From positions 124,001-188,000 of the forward strand of contig LSRX01000365.1 of assembly GCA_001939145.1 (NCBI GenBank): a stretch of DNA of 64,000 nucleotides. The letters run 5' to 3'. The notes under the pieces are model-generated. The model worked only from the letters and a program-made list of their open reading frames with translations, was not told the DNA's origin and made no database searches. The translations under genes were made by a program, and so were the position numbers. This document shows positions 43,388 through 53,461 of this stretch, piece after piece. Every line of letters starts with the position of its first letter. Within the stretch, counting starts at the first letter, position 1. The stretch comes from Symbiodinium microadriaticum. Lineage: Eukaryota; Sar; Dinophyceae; Suessiales; Symbiodiniaceae.

Positions 43388-44093
43388 CTCAGTCAGGGTG
43401 GGGTTAGGCCGCAGGGCCCTGGCGGTCAAAGGCTTGCGGTTTAAGTAAGGGCTATGGGAGATCGCGACTTGGGGGATTTCGTGGGCATAAACTCTATGAT
43501 CGGTGTTCGAAGTCATGTCTCGGCCAATGTAGGAAGGGAGGGTTTGAGGGTTTGCTGGGATCCACAGATTACTGCAGGACATCTTCCTGCTCTGCAAAGG
43601 ACTGAGGCAAGGCCTGAACACAAGGACCGAACTACCATGGAAAAAAACGGGTGGTTGTCGTACAGAGCCTGGCCGCCACAGAATCCTAAGAGCTGGTCGA
43701 TCCCACACGTTCTTCTGAGATTTAATTCAGGCGGGCTTGGGGTTTAATTTGGACTTACTAGGAAGCAACCTCGTTCTCCGATCAGCAACCACCTGCCTTC
43801 AAGCCAGGTCTGTCCGTTGCGACCCAGCACCACTCTCTACGACGAAACGCTTCAGCGCTTTGGGTTTCGGGCTGTTGGCGGTGGTCATGCATCGGCAAGA
43901 GTTTATACTATCTACTATACGGTCGTGCAAAATACGAAAATGCGAGCGCCTGCCAGAGATGAGGAACCTTGCACGAAAATAACCGAACCCTACTTCGTCA
44001 ATCGAGCACAAAGGAAGAAAAAACCCTATACTTATTATTACATAATTGGATCCTTACTGTCAGGATCCCCAAATCTACCCAAAATCCACAATC

Positions 44094-44154
44094 CCTCCCT
44101 CCCTCCCTCCCTCCCTCCCTCCCTCACTCAGTCCCTCCCTCACTCCCTCCCTAC
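44094..44154. repeat. (CCCT)n microsatellite at the donor of the RCC1-like exon
   Basis: CCCTCCCT repeats with CTCA interruptions. On the coding strand it is (AGGG)n starting immediately at the donor, ACTCAG|GTAGGGAGGG. This intron start is G-rich like the TTTAGGG starts, but of a different unit. Confidence 0.9.
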
Positions 44155-44436
44155 CTGAGTCACCAAGAACAGCAGCAAAACCGTAGCCCGAAGCTTGAAT
44201 GTACTGCACGCTCTTCAACTGATCCTGTACAGCACGACTGTCACCACCCAAGTCAGCACGACCCCAGGTCACAACGGATCCTTCGCCAAGAATAGCAGCA
44301 AAACCGTAGCTGGAGGCTTGTATCTGCTGCACATTCTTCAGCTGATCCTGCACAGCCCTGCTATCGCCACCCAAGTCAGCATCACGCCAGGTCACGACAG
44401 ATCCATCGCCAAGGACAGCTGCAGCAAAAAGATGCC
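44155..44436 (-). CDS. RCC1-like repeat exon, cut by the assembly gap
   Basis: The minus strand is open from the gap edge to a canonical donor (GACTCAG|GTAGGG). It reads AAAVLGDGSVVTWRDADLGG, then DSRAVQDQLKNVQQIQASSY, GFAAILGEGSVVTWGRADLG and GDSRAVQDQLKSVQYIQASG. Two units of about 41 residues (123 nt) are nearly identical at both DNA and protein level. This is the RCC1/HERC-like repeat that is massively expanded in dinoflagellates, where proteins are mostly strings of this unit; their role is unknown. The exon continues into the gap, so its full length is not visible. Whether it belongs to the surrounding Pro-rich gene is doubtful. Confidence 0.85.
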
Positions 44437-45016
44437 NNNNNNNNNNNNNNNNNNNNNNNNNNNNNNNNNNNNNNNNNNNNNNNNNNNNNNNNNNNNNNNN
44501 NNNNNNNNNNNNNNNNNNNNNNNNNNNNNNNNNNNNNNNNNNNNNNNNNNNNNNNNNNNNNNNNNNNNNNNNNNNNNNNNNNNNNNNNNNNNNNNNNNNN
44601 NNNNNNNNNNNNNNNNNNNNNNNNNNNNNNNNNNNNNNNNNNNNNNNNNNNNNNNNNNNNNNNNNNNNNNNNNNNNNNNNNNNNNNNNNNNNNNNNNNNN
44701 NNNNNNNNNNNNNNNNNNNNNNNNNNNNNNNNNNNNNNNNNNNNNNNNNNNNNNNNNNNNNNNNNNNNNNNNNNNNNNNNNNNNNNNNNNNNNNNNNNNN
44801 NNNNNNNNNNNNNNNNNNNNNNNNNNNNNNNNNNNNNNNNNNNNNNNNNNNNNNNNNNNNNNNNNNNNNNNNNNNNNNNNNNNNNNNNNNNNNNNNNNNN
44901 NNNNNNNNNNNNNNNNNNNNNNNNNNNNNNNNNNNNNNNNNNNNNNNNNNNNNNNNNNNNNNNNNNNNNNNNNNNNNNNNNNNNNNNNNNNNNNNNNNNN
45001 NNNNNNNNNNNNNNNN
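44437..45016. other. Assembly gap (580 N)
   Basis: A run of N between the RCC1-like exon and a (CTA)n array. Open frames that span it (44195-45249) are meaningless. The gap probably reflects RCC1 unit repeats, the trinucleotide array, or both. Confidence 1.
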
Positions 45017-45019
45017 CTG

Positions 45020-45075
<56 letters not shown>

Positions 45076-45093
45076 ACGACTACGACGACGACG

Positions 45094-45129
<36 letters not shown>
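45017..45129. repeat. (CTA)n / (CGA)n trinucleotide array
   Basis: CTACTACTA, then CGACTACGACTA, then CGACGACGA, then CTACTACTA, about 113 bp, starting at the gap edge. Decayed ACTACTGC words continue to about 45420. Confidence 0.95.
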
Positions 45130-45130
<1 letters not shown>

Positions 45131-45732
45131 ATGTTACTGCTACCATTTCCATGACTGTGACAACCTCTCATAACTGCTCTTGCTATCACTTCTACTGTGA
45201 CTAGTGCTGTCAACAGGCACGCTACGGCAACAACCATGACCACAGCCAATCATAATTAGTCATAGCTGTAACTAAAACAAATGCTAGAGCCCTGCCATAA
45301 TTGCATTTAGCACTACTTCCTATTACTATTTCGACCACTGATGCTACTGCGAGCAGTCATACAGTGATAAGTAAGAGTAGCAACATATATAACAGCGAGA
45401 GTATTAACTTTGATATTCGTATTCGTGTTAATTAGATTGAGTATTGCTGTTTTCGGCTAACCGTTAAATACACATACAGTATATATATATATATGTATGT
45501 ACACAGGCAAACACATTATTATATGCAGCTGTATACACATAGGCTTGCCTTGTACGGCTGCGGCTACTTGAATGCCACTACTGCGTATGATTACTTCTGC
45601 CTCCGCGGTAGCCATGCATTCTGAAATCGGAAACCCAAACTAACACATGAAGGTTCAAATAACTGACACGCCCAAACACATCCAAAACCGCCTAAATAGA
45701 GACATCCCAAAGCCTCAAACCGCAACCGACCG

Positions 45733-45828
45733 AAACTCCTTTTCTTCTTGAAATCGTTGGGATCCGGAGCGGGGCGCCTGTGCTGCGGCGGCTGGTGGTG
45801 CCGCAGCTGTCCGCTGTGGTGCGACTGG
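45733..45828 (-). CDS. Candidate exon, Gln/His/Pro-rich with Lys end
   Basis: Acceptor CCATGGATTGCCCAG, then SHHSGQLRHHQPPQHRRPAP and DPNDFKKKR. Another frame (RTTADSCGTTSRRSTGAPLR) is also open. The donor may be of the GA type (AAAAG|GAGTTTCGG). The first reading suits the low-complexity Pro/Gln-rich neighbours. The (GA)n and (CT)n tracts at 45868-45914 lie just upstream on the coding strand. Confidence 0.4.
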
Positions 45829-46100
45829 GCAATCCATGGCAAGTAAGTAACCTATACTCAGACTTAGAGAGAGAGAGAGAGAGAGAGAGAAGCTGTCTCA
45901 AGCTTCTCTCTCTCAGCAATCTGCTCTCCTCTCGGCGGTTTCGTTTGTGTTGCCATGTTGGTGAATTATAGCTGTGATGTCCCATACCGATTTGTGCTGG
46001 GTCTGTTACATTACATGTGTGTGCTGACCCCTCATGCTTTTGTCTCGGCCTGGATCGGTTGAACTGATTTTGGTTGCTTGTTTTCTTGCTTTGCATAAAA

Positions 46101-46200
46101 GTGTGTGTGTGTGTGTGTGTTTCTCTCTCTCGCTCTCTCCCTGTTGTACATATGCACACATACACACATATATCTTTCTCTCTCTCTCTCTCTCCCCCCC
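46101..46200. repeat. (GT)n and (CT)n microsatellites
   Basis: Ten GT units, then CTCTCTCGCTCTCTCC, a loose ACACAT tract, then (CT)n and a C-run. The open frames here (poly V/C, poly S/L) are artefacts. Confidence 0.95.
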
Positions 46201-46430
46201 TCCCTTTCACGTAGTCGTGCATCTATTGCACATTTGGAAGGGCTGCCGATGAGTCCTGTCGCTGTCCGCTATGGTTTATTGGAAGCTAGAGCAACATTAC
46301 TCCGTGAGTTGTCATCAAGGTCTCCAAGGATGACCTCTTCTTCCAAAACAGGGACCTGCAGCATGGTGGCTTTGAGGACTTACGACTCCTTTTTACACCT
46401 GGACTATGCATATGCCAGGAAACTCCTAAA

Positions 46431-46460
46431 CCCTAAACCCTAAAGCTTTAGGGTTTGGGG
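46431..46460. repeat. Head-to-head telomere-like junction
   Basis: CCCTAAACCCTAAA is followed by GCTTTAGGGTTTGGGG with no spacer, a 30-bp palindrome like the one at 3563-3603. Confidence 0.85.
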
Positions 46461-46662
46461 CTGTAGGAGGTTCGGGCATCCCAGAAGCCTCCCTGGTAGG
46501 GCTTATAGAGGCTGCAACCATGGAAGTTTGTGGGGAACCCTAGAGAGAAGAAGCCCAATTTTTTGAGTCCTCCTAGAATCCTTCGGGGTAAAGCTCATTC
46601 AGGGTCAGGCTCGGACACCCCGAAATGAAGAAATCCGTAGCTTCCGCTCGTTGCCAGGTGAC

Positions 46663-46708
46663 CCGCTGGTGCAGCAGCCGGGGTCTGCTTCTGCACCTTT
46701 CCCCAGTA
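46663..46708 (-). CDS. Mini-exon, Pro/Ala-rich
   Basis: Acceptor CATGCTGTCGAG, then 46 nt reading YWGKVQKQTPAAAPA, then a GT donor (CAGCGG|GTCACC). Start phase 0, end phase 1, which would suit the phase-1 start of the 47-nt exon at 42929-42975 if the exons between are skipped or belong elsewhere. GC-rich codons. Function unknown. Confidence 0.4.
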
Positions 46709-47435
46709 CTCGACAGCATGGCCCACTTGAGATGTTTATCAGCTACATACAAGGTTCCAGCTGAAACATGTTAAAAACACCAAGTCACTAAGTCCATCTT
46801 TTGCCTGACACAGACTTCGCGTGACGTGCAACTGCTAGTTGCACCTTTTGGTGCAGCCCTTCGGCGCGACACGCACCATTCAAGCTACGCCTGTCGTCCA
46901 AGCGCCAGGCGCACACGCTAGAGCCGTCACAACCACTAAAGTTCTATTCATAGCAGATGATGCTCGTAGTCCTTCGTACTAGTATTCATGATGGCGCTAT
47001 CCTAGTAACAGGAGGGACCAGACGTTTAAACTCCATGCAGATGGGAACAGATACCCTCCAGAATCTCTCGGATATCATACGACTGGTGAATCTTCTTGCT
47101 CTTACTGCTGCTGTCAACACCCAGAAATCCTAATCCCTTCAAGCGTGAAGGAATCCACCCCCAAAGCACCGATAATCATAGGAAGATCTCCCTCTCAGTC
47201 CTCTCAGCGGGTTCAGGCTAGTGGCTCTGAGAATTAGGGTGTTCGTGTTCGGAGCTGGGTTAGTCTCACATGGCAACGTTGTTGTGTGAGCGCAGTTCTT
47301 GCTGCATCCGGGTGTTGTGATGTTACCTTGCATTTTCTCACACATATGAAGACACCATGTAGTCTCCAAGCATCTCATAGCATACCACCAACCTCTGTGG
47401 AAGGGTTGTATGCGATTGCAGCAACGGCATCAAAA

Positions 47436-47735
47436 GCCCGGCATCCAAGCTTTTCACAAAGCCGTTGCTGCGATCCTGGCTGATGGATCAGCGAGCAGGG
47501 ACCTGGGACCATGCTGCCTTTGGTGGTAACAGAAACTATGGGATGGAGCCACTGCCTCCATAGGCAGCATGGTCCCGGGTTTACCACTGATACATCGGCC
47601 CGGATCGTGGCAAATGCTTTGCAGGAAGCTTGGATATGCAGACCATTTGGCAGCCCCATGCTGCACAGTGCTGCTGTTGCCACCACGCCGAGAATTGTAC
47701 CGGATAACCACCGATCCCACGAATCCCACGTCGGT
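47436..47735. pseudogene. Two decayed RCC1-like units facing each other
   Basis: On the plus strand (47442-47550) the reading IQAFHKAVAAILADGSA is followed, after a frameshift, by TWDHAAFGGNRN. On the minus strand (47735-47550) RGGNSSTVQ, then (shifted) IQASCKAFATIRADVSVV, then (shifted) DHAAYGGSGS. Both are RCC1-like repeat units (intact form ...IQAS..AFAAILADGSVVTW...GGDS). The DNA arms 47442-47519 and 47562-47635 are inverted copies about 42 bp apart. Both arms break frame at the same place, between the GS and TW blocks, so the lesion predates the inversion or was copied with it. Confidence 0.7.
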
Positions 47736-48335
47736 TCAAACCCTGAATCGTCCCGTTTGCTTTTGTCTGAGGATGCCGCCCTCTCTCTAGTCAGATGCGC
47801 GTCGACCGAGAGCGACATGAAAGGCATGGCCGTGCAACAGATCCACATTTGCGATGATGGGTCCGCCACATGAAGGTTTCGAAATTTCGGGCTGAAGCCT
47901 TACCGTTGGGAACGCAGGGTCTCGGCTGAAGCCGAAGACCCAACGAGCTCAATTGTTTAGGGTACAGCTGTAGAATCTTTATAAGCATCTTATATACTAG
48001 CCTCATACTAACCTTGGAATAACCTAGTAGAGCTTGTGTGTTCAACACCTTCCTGCCTAATTCAGCGCTACTATAGACCCTGAACCTTAAAGATCTAACA
48101 CGAATAATTTAGAGGTTCAGAGGACTTTGTAAGTAGTAGAAGTCAAATTACCTTCGTTCTGGTTTTAAGCAGCTATACACTCTAGTTTCCTTGATTGCAA
48201 GCTGGACGCCTGAATAAGTACCATTTGTTTCCTTAGGGTTCGTTCTGATAGGTCTAGAAAAATTGCCCCCAAACCCTACTCTTAGTAAGACCAAGGCCCC
48301 ATATTACTTAGTATGGTTTCACCAAAGCAGCCTGC

Positions 48336-48383
48336 CTGCGCGGGCATCCATGGGTCGCTCTGCAACCAGGGGTCTGCGCCCGC
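48336..48383 (-). CDS. DPW mini-exon 1
   Basis: Acceptor TTTCAGTTGTTCAG, then 48 nt (16 codons, phase 0/0) reading AGADPWLQSDPWMPAQ, then a GC donor GCGCAG|GCAGGC. Two DPW triplets five residues apart, as in the 42-nt exon at 41907-41948. Symmetrical phase would let such exons duplicate or be skipped without frame loss. DPW/DPF motifs bind the AP-2 appendage in animal and fungal endocytic adaptors; using that here is only a hypothesis. Confidence 0.6.
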
Positions 48384-49187
48384 CTGAACAACTGAAACAC
48401 CCCCAGAGACTCCGAGACCCCTCAGTTGAGTCATGATTCGTAATTATGGGTCCCCCATATTACAGTACTTAACGAAGATACCTCACACCAAAATTCCTAT
48501 GATCTAAGGTATGATCCATAATCTAGGGTTGGATACGGCAAAAAGCCGATGGGTTAAGGTTTGGGTTGAAGGTTGTGTTTGGATTCAGGGTCTCTAGCGC
48601 TTAGGGTTCATAAACGGTTCTAGAAGTTCTAATGTTTAGAGGTTTCAGGGTTTTAAAGGGGTTTGAGGGATTCGGGCTGAAGGAACGCCGGGCCGGAGCG
48701 TTGGATTCATGCAGCGTGTGCCTCTTGGACCCAGGCTGCAGGTACAAGGCCTTGCTGGGGCTACTGGTGCCTCAGAAGTGTCACTGCTATATACGCCTCA
48801 AAAGTTAGAATAAGGCATGGGGATGCGTGGGGATGGTGTGGGGTGCATTACACTAGAGTTCCCATGAGGAATATCAGGTGCTTCGATTTGAAACCCTCAA
48901 CTATTGCGGATTCATGTTTAAAAGAGGTTTATACGGTTTGGGGTTTGAGGGGTTGGGGTGGGATTTGGGTTTAGGGTCAAGATAGGACGGAGTCGGGTCT
49001 ATCACCCGAGTGAAAGCTTTCTTCATCCTAAACAGTTTTTTTCGCAAGGGCAGCTTGAGAAGGTCTACGCTTGCAAAGGCCACAACGAGACTAGTCCTGA
49101 CAAGTGCTGCTTAGGGTTTCAGCACTCGCTCTCGGACTTACAGGGTTTAGGGTTTAAAACTCGTATTTGCACAAGCATCCGAGGCAC

Positions 49188-49234
49188 CTGGGCGGCCGGC
49201 GCCTTCGTGATCTCTGCGGTCTTTGGTTTCCAAC
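49188..49234 (-). CDS. Mini-exon, Lys/Ala/Thr/Pro-rich
   Basis: Acceptor TTCTTTTCCAAGAG, then 47 nt reading WKPKTAEITKAPAAQ, then a GT donor (GCCCAG|GTGCCTCGG). Same length, phase and C-terminal AAQ as 42929-42975. The plus-strand reading GTWAAGAFVISAVFG is antisense. A plus-strand open stretch just to the right (49262-49448, LTDETKHFSQAARITARLGR) is also coding-like but lacks splice support. Confidence 0.55.
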
Positions 49235-49819
49235 CTCTTGGAAAAGAATTTGGGTGTTAGGGTTTAGACCGGGAGTAGTGTTGTCGCTGACAGATGAGAC
49301 CAAGCACTTCTCTCAAGCAGCTAGAATCACAGCTAGACTTGGACGGCCGGAGGCCGAAACAATTCAAGGCATACTCTCGCGGAATTCCACCACCGGCAGA
49401 GAAGTAACCGAATGTCCGACTCAGTCCAGAACCTGCAACAACCTTTAATTTTAAACTTCCACCAAGCAAAAGAAAAGACAAAAGAACCATGGTCGAGCTC
49501 TAAAGTAGAATACGTAGCATCGCCCAAATGCCAACCCCTGACAACGTGACTCCTTTCGCTGGACTAAACGCTATCAAGCACCTGCTAGGATCCAGCATGA
49601 CAACAACCTGCACCCTAGCTACATATTGTTATGCATCCGGGACAGTCTTGCAAAATCTGAGACCAACTTCCCTCGCGCAGCTTGCTGCCAAAAGGCCCCC
49701 GGGTTCCGGCGGTTGTTGCCAAGGGGCCTCGAGGGCGGGTTTGGGTTTAAGGTCTAGGGTTTAAGGTTTAGGGTTGAAAGCTTAAGGATTTAGTTCCTTA
49801 AGGATTTAATTTTGTTTGC

Positions 49820-49842
49820 CTCCTGCATTGCTGAACGGGTCG
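49820..49842 (-). CDS. Candidate micro-exon with DPF
   Basis: Acceptor TATGTTTCCTGCCTAG, then 23 nt reading (S)DPFSNAG, then a GC donor (AGGAG|GCAAAC). Very short, so the evidence is thin. It gains weight only from its position between the DPP/ADLW exon (51474-51558) and the DPW exon (48336-48383). Confidence 0.3.
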
Positions 49843-50452
49843 CTAGGCAGGAAACATAGGAAGCACGCCATTCAAGTCTAGTGTTCCAGGCTCGGGTGCA
49901 GGGGTGAGGTTTCGGGCTGCGAGTTTAAGTCCTTAGGGTTTAAGGTCAGCGACTTTATCTTCATGGCAACACAAACCCACTCCGACCGCGTCATCCCACA
50001 CGCCGACCAGATCCACTCTTCTCGAAAACCATGTGGGGCCCTAAGCCGCTAAAGCCTAAGCTGGGGTAGTTCTATCGTGCCTCGTAGGTTGAAGCGCTCG
50101 GCTGTTGAAGTTGAATGAAAGACCCAGATGTCGGGCCGGCTAGAATGAACCCAGCATTTTTAAACGAAGTGGTTTAGACTGGCTCAACTCGGGCAACGCA
50201 GGCGAGGGTGGTCCCTGGTTCGCAGGCGAGGAGCATGTAGCCTCAGGTCGGCACTCACAAAGACTATGTCCCAACTCCCGAACCCTCTTCGAAGCCACTA
50301 CCAACCACAGCAACTCAAACCTAAAGGACCAGATCAAAAGGAGCGGGGATCTGAGGCTCGTCTCGAGCCCTGCGGCAGGTTGTGCCGCCCTGCAAGCGAT
50401 TGGATGGGATGCTGACAAATGAAAAAGCCGCCATGGCAACGGACAACACGGC

Positions 50453-50845
50453 TCAGGGAGAAATCGCAGGAGAGAGCAATGAACAAAGTTCTTGAGGGTA
50501 TCTACGTAGCATTTCTGGAGCCCTAGCCAACACATTCGCCCTCTCGAGCGCATGAACAGCTTTGACTCCACGTAAGTGGTAGAGGAGCCACACGAGCTGG
50601 TGTGCCGTGCATCTTGTGGGGTTCTCTTGGACGAACGTCAATCCTGTTCTGCCTTTCAGGACAGCCCGACACCTGGCTGCGTGGACGTCGCCTGGCCTCA
50701 CCACTGAATCCAAGATTACTCTCACCAGCTCCTTCTTCTCGGACGAAGAAGGGCGGGGATTGCCCAATGCCACAATTGGGCCGCTGTTCTGAATCCGAGC
50801 CATCGCCGCAGCACGTGCGCTTGTCGAGCACTCGGCGTTCAGCAT
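50453..50845 (-). CDS. Unknown protein, 130-codon open frame
   Basis: Coding-like minus-strand frame with an ATG at 50845 and a stop at 50453-50455. It contains NSGPIVALGNPRPSSSEKKE, LVRVILDSVVRPGDVHAARC, TGLTFVQENPTRCTAHQLVW and EMLRRYPQELCSLLSPAISP. Mostly helical, basic, with GC-rich codons. It is longer than the surrounding mini-exons and free of low complexity. It may be a terminal exon, an independent small gene, or a retrocopy sitting in an intron. No family recognised. Confidence 0.4.
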   Translation of the reverse strand: MLNAECSTSARAAAMARIQNSGPIVALGNPRPSSSEKKELVRVILDSVVRPGDVHAARCRAVLKGRTGLTFVQENPTRCTAHQLVWLLYHLRGVKAVHALERANVLARAPEMLRRYPQELCSLLSPAISP

Positions 50846-51171
50846 CCACTCCGTTACACTGCTAGATATAACGAATAAGCATGGATCATTTTAGCTTGGA
50901 TTCGGAAATGCCGCATTGGAAGTGTAGGCACGGTTTAGGACCTGCCAAAATCCTGTGCCTCATCTTAGAGGGACGCGAAGTCCCGGTAACCCCTAAGCAT
51001 CTAAACTCCTAAACTTAATCCCGAAAGCCTGAATAGCAAAATCCACAACCCGCAAAAGTCTGCAAGGGACATGATACTTACTGGTGCTTCATCAAGAAAG
51101 CAGGAAGGAACATCAGGACGACTAGGAGGGACTTTATAGCGATTTGTGGGGATCCACTCTCCAACTCCCTA

Positions 51172-51472
51172 GGCCCTAGACCCTAAACCCTGAACCCCTG
51201 AACAATTGAACCCCAAAAGCCCTAAACCCTAAACCCTAAACCCCTAAGGCTCTAAGGCCCCCTAACCCCTAAAACCCAAAAGCCCTACAAACCCTAAACC
51301 CCTTTTTTGCATCCAGGACTCTCGCAACCAGCCGGCTAAACCCCTACCCCTAAACCCCTAAAACCCCTAAAACCCCTAAAAACCATAACACCCCTAAACC
51401 TCTCAAGCCCTACAAACCCTAAACCCCTAAAACCCCGAAACCCCTAAACCCTAACCTACTAAAACCCTAAAA
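51172..51472 (-). repeat. Long CCCTAAA-variant block
   Basis: About 30 CCCTAAA, CCCCTAAA and ACCCCTAAAA units over 300 bp, broken by about 35 bp of unique sequence near 51305-51340. On the coding strand it is the TTTAGGG-rich 5' part of the intron that follows the exon at 51474-51558. Confidence 0.9.
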
Positions 51473-51473
51473 C

Positions 51474-51558
51474 CTGGGCATTTCAGCCTCAGGGTCGTCT
51501 GATGCCCAGAGATCGGCCTGTGCTGGTCTTTGGGGCTTCGAATGGGCGAATGGGGGAT
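51474..51558 (-). CDS. Exon with DPP and ADLW motifs
   Basis: Acceptor AACCCTACACTGCAG (preceded by CCCTATATAAACCCTA), then DPPFAHSKPQRPAQADLWAS, then DDPEAEMP, then a GT donor that is itself telomere-like: GCCCAG|GTTTTAGGGTTTTAG. It is 85 nt, start phase 1, end phase 2. The acidic, Pro-rich peptide with D-P and D-L-W words resembles the DPW mini-exons downstream. This is the clearest case of a splice donor embedded in a TTTAGGG variant, together with 57904. Confidence 0.55.
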
Positions 51559-51562
51559 CTGC

Positions 51563-51652
51563 AGTGTAGGGTTTATATAGGGTTTAGGGTTTGGGGTTTA
51601 GGGTTTGGGGTTTAGGGGTTTTAGGGGTTTAGGGATTTAGGGGTTTCAGCAC
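51563..51652 (+). repeat. TTTAGGG/TTTGGGG array
   Basis: About ten units (GGTTTAGGG, GTTTGGGG, TTTTAGGGG). It mirrors the block at 51172-51472 across the exon. Confidence 0.9.
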
Positions 51653-52382
51653 TCACGCTCGGACAAACCTCGGCGAGGGTTCTGGTACGTGGCGAAAGCG
51701 CATTGGCTTAGCAGTCGGCACGTGTAACCGATGCTCGCATGAACGAGCTCTCGTATGGGGTTTAGGGGTTGAGGGTTTAGGATTTAGGGTGCAGTTTCAG
51801 GAATTTGCGCAGGGGCCAGGAACTAAGGCCGTTCCCGCTCTAGAATTCTATAAGGACTCCTTTTTGACGATTCTATGGGGATTCTTTCTTTCGGGTTTTG
51901 TCGGGATTCTGCGATAATGGTTTGAGGGTTTAGGCTTTTACTCTTGCTGGTGCTTCTCTTGGCGCGGAAGGGCAAAGTTCAGTGCCGTTGAAACTACATG
52001 CTGGGGCCGCTTGAACTTAAGTCTCCTGCGTTAAAATCCTGAACCCTAACTTGAACTGGAATCTCTGTTTTCGCCGAGATGATTAGTGCAATCTTGCAAT
52101 TAAGCTACCTGAGATCTTTAGTGGCCTCAAGCTCCGTTCGGTGTTGGAAAGCCGTGGCTGTTGGCTTCAGGGTGTGACATTGCAGGCGAAGCCCTGGGCC
52201 GGAAGCCCTGTGTGGAACCCCCTCAACGATGCCTGGCAACTGCCTCTTCTTCAACTTATGATAACCGCGCCTCCACAAGCGGCATATCAAACTCCCGACG
52301 AAATCTACCCAAAATCTACCATGTAGTGTAAACTCTAAAGGCCCTAAACCCTATCAAGCCCAAAACCCTAGTTCGGAGACAC

Positions 52383-52452
52383 CCCCATGCGCCCCTCGCA
52401 GAGCCTTCGGTGTTGTTTGCTTGCCTTTTCCTGCGCCCTTTGGCTCCTTCGG
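52383..52452 (-). CDS. Mini-exon, Lys/Pro-rich
   Basis: Acceptor TTATCCTGCCTGGAG, then 70 nt reading PKEPKGAGKGKQTTPKALRG and AHG, then a GT donor (GGGG|GTGTCTCC) and, within 40 nt, TAGGGTTTTGGG and ATAGGGTTTAGGG. Strongly basic, low complexity. It joins the Pro/Lys/Ala/Thr-rich set on the same strand. Confidence 0.5.
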
Positions 52453-52895
52453 CTCCAGGCAGGATAAAGAGCACACCAGGACCCTCCTTCTACCGTCAAC
52501 TAGGGGCACATGGTCCCAAATTCAGGGTACTTGGGATCCAATAGAGGGTAGGGCAAGGCTTCAGGGATTTGTTGGTTCCGTTCCTTTTTCGGGGGGATGG
52601 AGGGGGGTCGAGGGTTTAGGGTCAGGATTTGGGGGCTATAGGTTCTCACACGTCGGACAAGCCAATGCGCCTGGAAGAGTTTATAAAGGTTTATAATAGG
52701 GTCATAAACATGGAGCCACATACATGAAGAGTTCAAGGTTAATGCTCTCACAACTCGGTCCAGCCGAGTTCCGGGTTTAGAGTTTAGGATTCAGGGCAAA
52801 GGGAACCCGAAACCCAAAACTCTAAGCGCCGTAAAGATACGGCCTTAGGGAAGATTGGCTTCGCCGCACGGACATATATTGCAAACAGATGCAAC

Positions 52896-53015
52896 CATGT
52901 ACTTGGGTAGTTCTCTGAGCTAGGGTGCCTTTTAGGGTTCTTTTTTTTATGAGGGTTCGCAACTATTTTGGGGGCCTAACTAGGGACCCTAATTCAGGGA
53001 ACTACCCATGTACAT
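52896..53015 (+). mobile_element. Foldback element family C, intact copy
   Basis: Left CATGTACTTGGGTAGTTCTC; right in reverse complement CATGTACATGGGTAGTTCCC. The arms continue as TGAGCTAGGGT against TGAATTAGGGT. It is 120 bp and the loop contains TTTTTTTTATGAGGGTTCGC. Confidence 0.85.
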
Positions 53016-53461
53016 GCGCACATGCCCCTCAAGTTAAACTTAGGTACGCATTCTGCCCACAGTCTTATCCGGGCGCTGGAAAGCCCAAGCACACATTCGT
53101 GCACAAATGGGTACTTGGCTGCGAAACAACAACGAGCCTATCTATGATGTCAGATCTTCCCATGGCTGACCCTGTAGATGGGAGCCGGAGTTCAGAAAAC
53201 AGAGACTTTGCGTCCGTAATTCGACCAAGTGTATATGTGATTGTACGTGTCTGCAGTCTGCACTCAAACCTGCGTGCAGCGTTCATCTTTGAGGTGTTCA
53301 CTTCTTTCTGAAGACTATCAGCATGAAGGCTGCTATGATGGAAACAGTCATCCAAGACAAGAGCGTGAAACAATTCGGACGAGACTGCAGCACAGCAAGT
53401 TGCTAACAATGTAGCACCCCAAAAAAATTAATTTAGCGCACGATACGCAACTAAAGTGGGA

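Noticed and set aside
44195-45249. Very long open frames across 44.2-45.2 kb
   Set aside because: They exist only because the N run is read as open; the real coding part is the minus-strand RCC1-like exon ending at the gap.
47919-47941. Hairpin GGTCTCGGCTGAAGCCGAAG as terminator or regulatory stem
   Set aside because: Short palindromes are common here and nothing functional lies beside it.
49450-49550. Plus-strand SSSKVEYVASPKCQ as a Ty1/copia RNase H remnant
   Set aside because: Superficial likeness to the SSTEAEYVA motif only; no reverse transcriptase or integrase blocks nearby and the frame closes at once.
53065-53409. Coding exon on the minus strand (114 codons)
   Set aside because: The plus strand is equally open and neither shows a motif or firm splice sites.
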